64,000 nt of DNA from Sphagnum magellanicum (lineage: Eukaryota; Streptophyta; Sphagnopsida; Sphagnales; Sphagnaceae). The translations under genes and the position numbers were made by a program. Of the stretch, positions 37,601-47,584 are shown piece by piece. The stretch is from assembly GCA_021904315.1 (NCBI GenBank), contig CM038908.1:15210501-15274500 (forward strand). Direction: 5' to 3'. Under the pieces are notes generated by a model. It worked only from the letters and a program-made list of their open reading frames with translations, ran no database searches and had not been told where the DNA came from. Position 1 is the first letter of the stretch, and each line of letters opens with the position of its first letter.

Positions 37601-38152
37601 ACATTGTTATGTATTCTCCAAGTTGTTGACATTTTTATAAAAGTTTACATTGTTGCACTATAAGATGTGTTCTTTTTCCATTAAATGTTTCTTGTAATGT
37701 AATGACTTTCTGTGGTCGAGATTCGAAATGTTGCAACTATTTAAATGTATTTACAAGCTACATCAACTTTGTTTGTTCAAGAATTTGTGGTGTTTAAGCT
37801 TGTGAGAGTTCAATAGATTTTGTGCAACTATTTGAACTTTTGTGCCTTCAATTGTTAACTCAAAATGGGGATCATATATGAGTATTTTCATTTTAAAAAA
37901 CTCAAATGCACTTGGAAATTGGAATTCATTTGAATTTGGGTGGTGCAAGTTTTGCTGTAATGATTTTGAAATACATTCACTTACTTTAAAACCTTAATTT
38001 CCTTCTAGTGCACAATGACATTTCTCAAACCTTGAGCTCAAAATATTTCAAGCATTTAGACTTTTTGTAAAAGTTTCACCTCCCCATGTTGTATTTAATA
38101 ATCAAGCAACCACCATTTACCCAAAAGTTGAGTTTTATTCAAGGATTATGTA
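34641..38152. other. Intergenic DNA between polyubiquitin gene and kinase locus
   Basis: GC-rich up to about 34,760, then AT-rich. A perfect 12-bp inverted repeat (TGTTTTATTACC at 34,830-34,841 and its complement at 34,873-34,884) could form a small hairpin. No coding region is supported from 34,900 to 38,100. A TATAAATAG-type promoter motif occurs at 37,163. Confidence 0.5.
37163..37170 (+). promoter_or_regulatory. TATAAATA motif, possible promoter
   Basis: TATAAATAG is followed 20 bp later by a C-rich, CT-rich stretch that would suit an initiation region. It lies about 1 kb upstream of the first kinase copy. It could equally come from a decayed mobile element; no transcript evidence is available. 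Confidence 0.35.
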
Positions 38153-38884
38153 ATGGATGCCATTGCAAAACACGACCTGTACAAGAGTGGCAGCCATGCA
38201 AAGTTGTCAACAAAATATCTCATGGAGCATATGGATAAGTCACTCTCCAAAATGTTGGAGGACTGCTCACTCTCTCTTGTCCAACGTGTGAACATGATGC
38301 TTCAAATAGCAGAAGGGGTGAGGTACCTTCATAGCAAGAATCTAGTGCATCGTGATCTCAAGCCAGAAAACATTCTTGTCAAGCATGATGACTCTGGCCC
38401 TGAAAGTTTGATGTTAGCTCCGCTGGTCGAGGACTTCTGGATTGCCAAAGTCTCAGACTTTGACACTGTGAAAGAAAAAATGGAGAGTATGGCATATGAA
38501 GGCCAGACAATGAATATTGGCACAACAATGTTCATGGCACCTGAGATGTATCAACTTGAAGACAGTGCCAAGTGGCCTGAGAGGTTCCACCCAATGAAAA
38601 CGGATGTTTACAGTTTTGCACTTATTTGCTATGTGGTGCTGACTTCAGAGTCTACTCCGTTTCCGTTTGAAGAATTGAGGAACCCTACAGTGAGGGATTT
38701 CAAAGATCGTGTGAGAAAAGGGAAAAGACCAAAGCTGCCAGCCGACTGCCCTGTTTACTTGTCTCATCTTATCCAACAATGTTGGGATGGTAACCCTGTC
38801 AAGCGACCCAACTTTGACGACATTTGCACAAAGCTGAGACAAATCAAAGACTTCCTTCTTACAGGTATGGTCATTTCACCATGA
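38153..38884 (+). pseudogene. Protein kinase C-lobe fragment (copy A)
   Basis: The 243-residue frame starts with about 22 unrelated residues, then enters a kinase domain at YLMEHMDKSLSKML and runs to the end of the C-lobe. It keeps the catalytic loop HRDLKPENILV, DFD in place of DFG, the MAPEM (APE) motif, DVYSFALICYVVLT and the closing RPNFDDICTKLRQIK. The N-lobe (glycine-rich loop and VAIK lysine) is missing. Residues resemble plant TKL-type kinases. A good donor (ACAG|GTATGG) follows codon ...FLLT at 38,864, so the natural gene continued into another exon. The segment 38,214-38,664 is almost identical to 40,147-40,598 in copy B. Either this is a truncated duplicate or it is the first exon of a rearranged tandem-kinase gene (see copy B). 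Confidence 0.75.
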
Positions 38885-39154
38885 CACAATGTATGTACAG
38901 ATGAATTTATCATTGGTGGTGACTGTTACCCAGACAGTAATTTCTCCACGCTAGTTTTGGGACTATAGTGACGGGAGGAAAGGCTGTTCCTAACTCTCAT
39001 CTTGGCATGTCAGGTTACTATTTGCACAATGTTTGGCCTGGTTCTACCCTAAACACATGGTCTTCTGTTGATTAGTTATTGCGGTGCCTTTCCAACTTTT
39101 GTCAATGCTGAGACTTACGCAGGATCCAGACAGCCAAAGCTTTTTCTCTGAGAT

Positions 39155-40651
39155 GTGGATGATAATCACTGTGCAGGACCCCTTGGACCTAAAGTAGAGG
39201 TCGTGCTCAACTGCCCCTGCTATCCTTTCTTTGGAATTCCTTCGATGGCAGCTACACTCTCCCTTGCACTAGATCTCTGCAAGGAAATACAAGAGAAGTA
39301 CTCCCTTATTCTAGTGGAGAGCAAGAATTCCCCGCTCATCCACAGGAACCAGTGTATGATTCTCTACAGGAAGCTATCAGACACTCGGGAAACACTGGTA
39401 CCCGTCCAACATAAGCTATCTGACAGTGAATTTACTAGTTCACAATCTTCAGTTGTGGGGACTCCAGTGATCCATGGACTTATCCATGTGCTAAAGAGAG
39501 TTCATGCGATCTTCTTCAAAGATTGTTTCTGCAAGGACAAATGGCTGGAAGCAGCTCTTAGGCAAGGTGGAGACTTGAAGGAAACTTTTGTTGAAATTGT
39601 TTCTGACCTGCAGTGGTACAGATCGGTACTTCATAGCATTGTCTTCAAGCAGGTGGGACAAGATAGCAAGGATCTTGCACCTGTAGATTGCAACCGGAAC
39701 CTGAGTAAAATTGACTTGGAGGCCCTGTCAACAGCTGCAAAGTGGGATCAGGAGGATCTCAGGGGTTTTCTGAGGGAGTTCAATGGGGACCCTGCTCGCC
39801 ATGGTGAAAATGGAAACTACATAAGTATGCAATGTCTTGCAACACAATTACTGAATAAGTTGGAGTTCCAACCTTGGTCTTCAACAGCTAAGGAGAAGCA
39901 TGACAAGTGGAGTGAAGGGCCTCTTGTTCTGTTGGTAAATATGCAGGATGTACATAAAGGTGCTCTGCTAGGTGAAGGCTCCTTTGGGAGTGTGCATGAA
40001 ACAAATTGGCTTGGAGAGACATATGCAATGAAGAGCCATAAACCTGGACTCAAGAAGTGTTTAAAGGCTGAAATCAAAGCTCTTGCAGGTCTGCAGCATC
40101 CTCATGTCATACGTCTTGTTGGTTGTGCTGAAGAGAAAGGAAAGTGCTTATATCTCATGGAGCATATGGATAAGTCACTCTCCAAAATGTTGGAGGACTG
40201 CTCACTCTCTCTTGTCCAACGTGTGGACATGATGCTTCAAATAGCAGAAGGGGTGAGGTACCTTCACAGCAACAACCTAGCCCATGGTGATCTCAAGCCA
40301 GAACACATTCTTGTCAAGCATGATGACTCTGGCCCTGAAAGTTTGATGTTAGCTCCGCTGGTCGAGGACTTCTGGATTGCCAAAGTCTCAGACTTTGACA
40401 CTGTGAAAGAAAAAATGGAGAGTATGGCATATGTAGGCCAGACAATGAATATTGGCACAACAATGTTCATGGCACCTGAGATGTATCAACTTGAAGACAG
40501 TGCCAAGCGGCCTGAGAGGTTCCACCCAATGAAAACAGATGTTTACAGTTTTGCACTTATTTGCTATGTGGTGCTGACTTCAGAGTCTACTCCGTTTGCC
40601 TCCAATGCCACGCTTGAACACAGCAACCTGCTTTGTCCGCATGGTTGCTGA
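39155..40651 (+). CDS. TKL-like protein kinase with degenerate catalytic motifs and truncated C-lobe (copy B)
   Basis: The 498-residue frame has an N-terminal helical region (residues about 30-260, for example ATLSLALDLCKEIQEKY and LHSIVFKQVGQ) that I do not recognise by name. A kinase domain follows from about residue 265. It has an intact glycine loop GEGSFGSV, an invariant lysine in YAMKSH, and a likely helix-C glutamate in LKAEIKAL. The catalytic loop reads HGDLKPEHILV instead of HRDLKPEN, and DFG is DFD, so it may be a pseudokinase. After STPF the frame leaves kinase sequence and ends in a short unrelated tail, losing the last part of the C-lobe. GTGCAG|GACCCC at 39,176 looks like an acceptor, so 39,155 need not be the true start; MAATLSL at 39,245 is another candidate. 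The phase of that acceptor matches the donor of copy A at 38,864. Confidence 0.65.
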   Translation: MDDNHCAGPLGPKVEVVLNCPCYPFFGIPSMAATLSLALDLCKEIQEKYSLILVESKNSPLIHRNQCMILYRKLSDTRETLVPVQHKLSDSEFTSSQSSVVGTPVIHGLIHVLKRVHAIFFKDCFCKDKWLEAALRQGGDLKETFVEIVSDLQWYRSVLHSIVFKQVGQDSKDLAPVDCNRNLSKIDLEALSTAAKWDQEDLRGFLREFNGDPARHGENGNYISMQCLATQLLNKLEFQPWSSTAKEKHDKWSEGPLVLLVNMQDVHKGALLGEGSFGSVHETNWLGETYAMKSHKPGLKKCLKAEIKALAGLQHPHVIRLVGCAEEKGKCLYLMEHMDKSLSKMLEDCSLSLVQRVDMMLQIAEGVRYLHSNNLAHGDLKPEHILVKHDDSGPESLMLAPLVEDFWIAKVSDFDTVKEKMESMAYVGQTMNIGTTMFMAPEMYQLEDSAKRPERFHPMKTDVYSFALICYVVLTSESTPFASNATLEHSNLLCPHGC

Positions 40652-40967
40652 CAAAACATCCAATTCATACAAGGTTATCCGAGTAGCTCAATTGCAGCCA
40701 CTTCCCCCAGTCCGACACAATGGTGCCCGAATTGAGTTATGTACAGAAGTATATGAGTCAAGGTGTGACATGTGGAAGGCCGTCACAAACACACCAAGTG
40801 ATCTTCGATTCATTCAAGGATGCTCCATGAGTAATGGAGCTCTGCAATGTCGGACATCAACAACTCGCCGGATGATGACATATGACTTGGAACAGGAAGC
40901 TTGGGCAAATGTATCTAATTCTAGGATTTTTGGCAATGAAAAACCTACCCAAGAAAAAGAAGAATAA
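40597..40967 (+). pseudogene. F-box/kelch protein fragment fused to the kinase end
   Basis: A frame different from the kinase frame resembles the middle of plant F-box/kelch-repeat proteins: LPPMPR, MVADKTSNSYKVIRVA, TEVYESRCDMWKAV, a LRF phrase, NGALQC and YDLEQEAW. It begins exactly where copy B leaves kinase homology (about 40,597). There is no F-box at its start and no complete kelch domain, so it is a fragment. The junction points to a rearrangement that swapped the kinase's last part for this piece. Confidence 0.65.
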
Positions 40968-41514
40968 ATAAAATATAAGCCAAATTTTTGAAAACACATG
41001 GATTATTAAATTCCCATGGGCCAACCCTATTAAATGGATATTGACAACTAGATGCACATGTGTTGCACTAGAAAATCTTCTTTCTTGTACAGATGTTACA
41101 AAGAAAAACTTTTAATAACTAAACTGGATGGACTCTAGAAACAATTAAGGAGGAGGATAGTTGTAGTACCTCACCCATAAATTGTTATTAGTGATAATTA
41201 CAATAAAATGATAGCCAACATTGAAAGAATTAAAGTTTCCATGCACATTAGGGTCTAGATTCAATTACATGCAAATGGTGCTCAATGGAGGTACCAAAGA
41301 AGTAATTGGCTATATACATATATATCCAATTCATTGCCATATTGCATTTGTTGAATCATGGTGGGCCCATGATTCATTTTGAACATTTGAAAGAATTTTT
41401 TCTTATGGATTGTGAATACCTCAAGCAATCGTTAGAGAAACTTTAATTGGTGAAAATGGCAAAGGCTATGCAAACAATGGTTTTAAAGCATTAATTTGGT
41501 TGTGCAAAACACCA
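40968..41514. other. Intergenic DNA after the kinase locus
   Basis: No gene is supported. Composition drops back to AT-rich at about 40,970. The last part may belong to the hAT-like fossil that follows. Confidence 0.45.
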
Positions 41515-42330
41515 AATTCATCTCAATCGTGTGTGATAAATTGTCACCACTTTGGACAATCAATGATGGATTTATGTGCATGTTTATGTGATTGAAAACT
41601 AGAAGAACATGTGAATCCTTCTAAATTAAAAAAAGTTGTAAAAGGAGCCACATTTGATAACCTAATTACCATGATATTTTGTCCTTTGTTGTTTTTGGTG
41701 GTTCGACAATACCTATTATTACTAACAAGCTTTTAGTGTTCTGGGGTTAATGGTGCAACAACATTCAAGGGTTGAAAACAAGTGTAATTGTTTAACTAAT
41801 GGACAAACACAACCCTTACATTGTTGACATTCATTGCATGGCACAACAATGTAATTTATTTGTGCAAATTATGTCATCCTTGATTTGAATCAATAGGAAG
41901 ATTGATGGGTTCAATCCTCAAGTTGAAAGTTTGTTTGATGCCATGTACTATTATAGCCATCCCCCAATAAACACTTTAAACATACACTTAAGTTGGTTGA
42001 GGTGATAGAATCAAAGGTTCTAAAGAACCTAGGGAACATAAAGACAAGATGAATTTCAATGTTCATTCCTTCTAAGTACGTCTTATTTTATTTTCAAAGC
42101 TAGTTATATTGAATTTCTTTTGTGATGCAAAAAATATCATTGATCTAACTTGTGTGCTACTAATTATAAAGGTAATTTGCAAACTAAATCTTGAAGTAAA
42201 TATGCATTCATTTGATACTTTTGTTGCAATTGTAATGTCATGTCAAATTGATTTGTATGCCATATTGTACATAGACCCCAACTAAAGTAATATTTTCATG
42301 ACCCCGTCTAGGTTTTTCAAGGTTCTAGGC
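41515..42330 (+). mobile_element. hAT-like DNA transposase remnant (DUF4371/ZNF862-type)
   Basis: Pieces in several frames follow the order of a known transposase-derived family. FISIVCDK is at about 41,515. A VNGATTFKG-like piece at about 41,747 resembles the GADGxSVFQG block. DIHCMAQQCNLFVQIMSSL is at about 41,827 and matches the HCMAHRxNLxVQ block. VESLFDAMYYYSHPP at about 41,922 matches the L-YxYFSHSPK block, and KLVEVIESKVLKNLGNIKTR at about 41,993 matches the KLAEIMETKG-KILRN-KTRW block. FDTFVAIVMSCQIDLYA-LYIDP lies at about 42,205. Several stops and frame changes separate the blocks (for example a stop replaces the usual W after KTR), so no protein is made. Terminal inverted repeats were not found. 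Confidence 0.7.
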
Positions 42331-44197
42331 CTTGCAAGGTTTGTTGGAGCACAAGAATAATGTGCTTTGTGTTGTGTGATGGATTAAACCATTGTTGGCC
42401 AAGTATCACAAGATGAGTTGACTATCACCTAGGTATCAAATTTAAAACATGGCATGGTATTAAATTTAGTGATATCTTGATGGACATTCAAATTGTCGAT
42501 TCTTTCATGCGAGATTTAACCACTAAAAACCATATTTAGCCCATGCTCTTTCAAATTGGTTTAGACCACGTGGGGTAAAAGGTTGTTATCTAGTCAAGTT
42601 TTGAAAAAAAGTTATAGTCTAAATTTGGGGTTTAAAAGGTCTCTAGCTAGGATATTTAAAGTTTAACCTTAGTTGCTACAAGACAAGGGTTTTTAGAAGC
42701 ATCCAAAGCTTGACATTCTTGTTGGCATATTATTGATTTCATCAAAAATTTGTTTTGACAATGATTTTGTGAGTTTTTTAAAAATAAAAATCCCATAACT
42801 AGTTTCTGAAAACTAATTTAGATAATTGGCCATTTTCAAATTTATGGAAATTTGGGGCATTAAAAACCAACAAATTTTCAAAAAAATGAAAATTTTAATA
42901 CCTTGCTACAATCCCTAAAGTTTTTTCATTTGAAAAGAAAACTAGATAAGTTTTTCAGACCCTTGTGAAAACCAAATCCAACAATTCTAAAAAGAAACAA
43001 ATTTTTTTTAGACTAAACCACAATTAGAAATGGACTTTGTTGTAAAATTAACTTCATCGTTCATGCATCAAAACCAAGAATACATGCCACACAAGACTAA
43101 TAGGTTCACCAATGTAGTGTTAGTGGTACAAAGGAAGATTAGGTAGTTGTATGGCAAAGTGTTAAGGATCAATGCACCTCAACAACAAAAGGTTTAAAGG
43201 TGAATGCCTAACTTAATGGCTCATTTTTTGGAAAAAAATAGTCCACACAAAATCCATTATATAATGTTCATTTGATAATATTTGGAAGAATTTCACATAA
43301 AGCTTTACTATTTCATGCTACACCATATATTGAGTTAGTATATGGAATAAATAACAATATGAAAATTTTTATTTTCTATTGTTTTCAACAATCAGCCAAC
43401 CAATCCATATTTTTGGATTTCAAAAATCCATGTTGCTAATACTTGACATAGTTTTTTCAAATTTTAATTATGTTTTCGTAATCAAGTTGGAAATTTAGAA
43501 TTAAGTCCTAATTGAAAATTTTAAGATCATATGTTTTGTTAAAGGAGACATTGAAACAAGATGGGTATTTCATAATTAACCAACACAAATTCATAAAATT
43601 AAACCATTCATTTATATACACCCTTGATTGATGAAGTTATAGATGATTCCTAGCTCTTGAAATTCCATAAGCATAATTTGGCTCCATCATCAAATATATC
43701 CAAATGATGTTTAAACAACATCAATTAGCTTTTAATTGATGTTTAACAATCTTAAAGCACATAATTGTCATCATAAAACCACTCCTAGAGCTAATGGGGC
43801 TTTACATTGTCCATGGTTGCATCATGAGGTTTTCCTTGACCAATAATATGTATTTCGTTCTTGTCATCACACATTCTAATAACTAATAATGTTGTCATGC
43901 AACCTCCTTTTGATTGTCACCTTACTAGTTGTATGTTGAGTCAAATGTGATCAATTGTCAAAATTTGAGGAACAAGTTGTTTGAATATATGAACCTAATT
44001 GAAGTTGTAGCTATGCTTGTTCTAAACATTGTGGAGGATGAATGCATCTCTAACTTTAACTTTATAAAATTTTAAGTTGAAGAATTAGCTTACTCATTTA
44101 AATTTGATGGTGAGGATGTATGCACAAGAATTATATGAAATTCAAAACTTTCCTTTCTAAACTAACATTCTATAATGGAATTTGAAACAAAGGCTTG

Positions 44198-44242
<45 letters not shown>

Positions 44243-47200
44243 TTCTAAAAATTAGGACTACATCATGTTGTGAACAATGATGATAAATGTATCCCCATGT
44301 CCATTCCTTGTTTTGTAAATAAATATTTACATATTATATGCAAATATGGGTTGTTTTGTAGGTCCATCATCCATTTCATTATGCATATTCCATTTTTGGG
44401 CTAAGTTTCAATTGCCTTAGTTCAAGTATATGGCTTTAGTGGAGTTCACAACATATTAATGCATCCAAGGGTTCTCATAGCTCTTAAGCATGTGTGGCCA
44501 ACTTGTGCATAATTATTGATTTTCAACTTGAAGATAATTTTATATATTGTACATGCATAGTTCCTTTCCCTTCTAGTCTGTTGGGCTAATGCTTTTGACA
44601 TCAATTGAAGGTGTTTTAAACTAACGAGTGTTAGAATGTAGTTAAAGGTAGTTCTAATTACCACAAGACATTATCCTTTCACAAAAGGCTTAGGACTTCA
44701 AAATTTGTGTTGCCTATGTTATGTCCCTATGTTATAATTCATATGTTATGTTTTGCATGAAGATGTAAAGGATGTGGACTCAATTTGTGTGTAAATGTTT
44801 TTTGCATGTGATATATTGGTATTTATGCAAGTTAATGTTGAAACTCAAAGGAGTTTTGTTCCTATAGATCATGAACATTTACATGTTATAAATTTGGATG
44901 GCAATTTGATGTGAACTATTTATTATTTATTTTAAACTATGTTATGGTATCTTTGGGCAACTAGACATTCCAATAAGTATTGTTATGATTTCATATCTTC
45001 CTTGAGCTATGAATTGAATCATCTCAACATTCTAGTAGCTTGCTTCACACTTTTTCACACACCTTGGGATCAATATGGCTAGCTTCATTGAGGTATTCAT
45101 CTAAAGATATTGTTTCCTTTGAAATTATGAAGTTTTTTGTGTAAGCTCATTCATTTGTGGTTTGTAGCCACAAACAATATTAAAGGTAATTGAAAAGGGT
45201 TTTGAAATGTATATTGCCAAGACCATCTTCAAAGCCAATATCAAGGCCCTTGCTAAGAATGAAGGTGAAAAGTTTGACAAGGTATGACATCACAAACTTC
45301 CATGGCCAAAGTTTCAATGTGATTATAATGTACCATTAGATTGACACTATTTATCAATTTTTTCTCAAATCATTGTTGTGTAATTTTCGTCTTTATTATT
45401 CCATTGTTGAAAAAATACTTGTCAAAAAATATGAATATTGTGAATAACGGTTTTGACTTATCAATTACATGATTATGATGACCAATCAATTACATCTTGA
45501 CATATTGATTGCCAAAGGTTTCATGTAGTTCAATTTTTTATAATTTTGTCATAATAACAATATTTGATATTAACATGTTATTCAATTTTTTAATTAAATA
45601 TATAATTAGGTCATTATTCAAAAAAAATATGTCATTATTTTAATGTTCTTAGAATAATAGCCTATAATTTTACCATTTTTTCATTAATCAAATGCATATT
45701 GACATACTTATTGCCAAAAATTTCATGTGATTTCAACTCTTTGTAAATTTTTTCATAATGTTAACATTATTTGATAAATTTTGAAATAAGTGATTACACA
45801 AAACACGGCCTTTTCGATCACTTCATTGAATGATGGGATTTTTTTAGTGAAAACAATTTCGTCTGATTTCTCCTTTTTTAAATTTCTAAATATATCCATT
45901 TAAAAATTTCTTTCCATCATTCAATTGATTAAGATTTTATCACCATTTGAATACATCGTCTACTTTGCCAAGTAAGTTGATCTAACTCCATAAAAAAATT
46001 TAACTCTATGAAAAATCCCAAATATTATGTACAACACTTAATAGTATTTTGCAAAATGCATGACATTTTGGAAGTTGGGTTTCTTTCCAAAAAATCAATT
46101 TTTTTGTTTTTTTTCTTATATTTTGTTGTATTGGTGATAATTCTAGGGCAAGATGGTGGAAGTCAACAAAACACATTTTGAAATGGAAAAATTTCAATTC
46201 ATGTTCTAGATGTTGTTATAAGCAATTATTATCTCCAATTATTATTAAATGTTTAATTAGTTTCCACTAAGAATGTCATGTTGAAAAGATACCCACTTTC
46301 AATGGCACATTTTTGCTTTTCTTCTCTTCCCCTTTCATCATTGCATGTTTGGAATTTTCCAACAAGATTTTGAATATCTCATCTCCAAGACTGTACATTG
46401 CCTTACTATTGTGAAAAACCAAGCATGGCTAAATTGCATAAGTGCGGGCACTATTGACACTTTGAACTTGAAAGTATGTTTCAATATCAAAATTGTTTGA
46501 ACATCTACTAAATAGTTTAATGGTGTGGCATGACTTGTTCAATTAAGTTAAGAATTGGATGTAAAAGTTTCAAAATAGGGTATGACTTTAAACTTGAATT
46601 TTTTTTTGCAATGTTGTGGGAATAACAACATTTACTTGAGTATTATAAGGTTTTTTGGCCTTCATGTCTTCAATATTGTAAGTTGTTGATATGTAAGCAA
46701 CCCAAATCTTGTGATGGCTCTTGTTGTAAATAAAACATATTTGGATTCAAAAAGAAATATTGAAGCTGAGGTAGGACTCTTACTTTTTGGGGACATGCCA
46801 TAATTTTTAATTTGATAAGATGTTTTTACTTGACAATTTTTTCTACTTTATTCCTAAATAATTCTAAGATTTATCTCTTTCATGATTTTAATTTTCAAGG
46901 AAATTAGTAGATTCCCAACTATTGAAATGGTTTTTTTTTGTGCAGGAGTCCCTTATTCACCACTAGTGAGTGGAGGTTATTCTGCTAGTTTTGGCATATA
47001 CTAGACATTTTGATTCAAAGTTATTTATGTTGGCAGTGCACCATCCACCAGCTAATCTTATGTGTAACTAATAGGATGTTTATACAACATTGTGATGTTC
47101 TTTTTATTTCATCTAATTAACATTGTTGGGGATTTGCCAAACTTAATTTGATGTGATGTTTATGATTATATCAATTGTTGAAAAACAAACATATTTGCTA

Positions 47201-47552
47201 ACAATAAAAGAATTGGACTTGTAGGAGGGAAAATTGTATGTGGATGAAAATGGATTATTTTTCATGGAAACTTTAACAAAGACCGCACATGAATGAAATT
47301 TAAGGAAAGACCGCACGAAACATAACAATTGGTATGTTTTTGTTAAGGGGGTAGGATGAGTATGTGATTTTGGATGAACAAGGCATTTAGGATAGGGACT
47401 GATTAGGGAACTTTGTTAGTTTGAATTTTGATTTTTTGTTGTTTTGATCATCATGATGTGACTTGGGATAATTCAAAAGGTTAGAGTTTTAGAAAACAAA
47501 AGGGAGGAGAAAAATGAGACATAGAATTTATAGAAGAGTAGGAACTGTAGGT
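42331..47552. other. AT-rich intergenic DNA, no gene recognised
   Basis: No domain was recognised on either strand. A long (TA)n lies at 44,199-44,239. The DNA from about 42,560 to 43,030 is purine-rich and repetitive in feel. Short frames such as 44,446-44,664 and 46,006-46,197 are unsupported. Confidence 0.4.
44199..44239. repeat. (TA)n microsatellite
   Basis: Perfect TA run of about 41 bp. Confidence 0.98.
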
Positions 47553-47574
47553 AAACCCTAACCCTAACCCTAAA
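47553..47574. repeat. Short interstitial telomere-like repeat
   Basis: Three CCCTAA units (AAACCCTAACCC...) lie just before the Ty3/gypsy fossil. The unit is six bases, unlike the seven-base CCCTAAA typical of plant telomeres. It is more likely part of the retroelement leader or a telo-box-type motif than a chromosome end. Confidence 0.7.
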
Positions 47575-47584
47575 TGTTATTAAA

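Noticed and set aside
47553-47574. Chromosome end (telomere)
   Set aside because: Only three units, wrong unit length for plants, and unrelated sequence continues on both sides.
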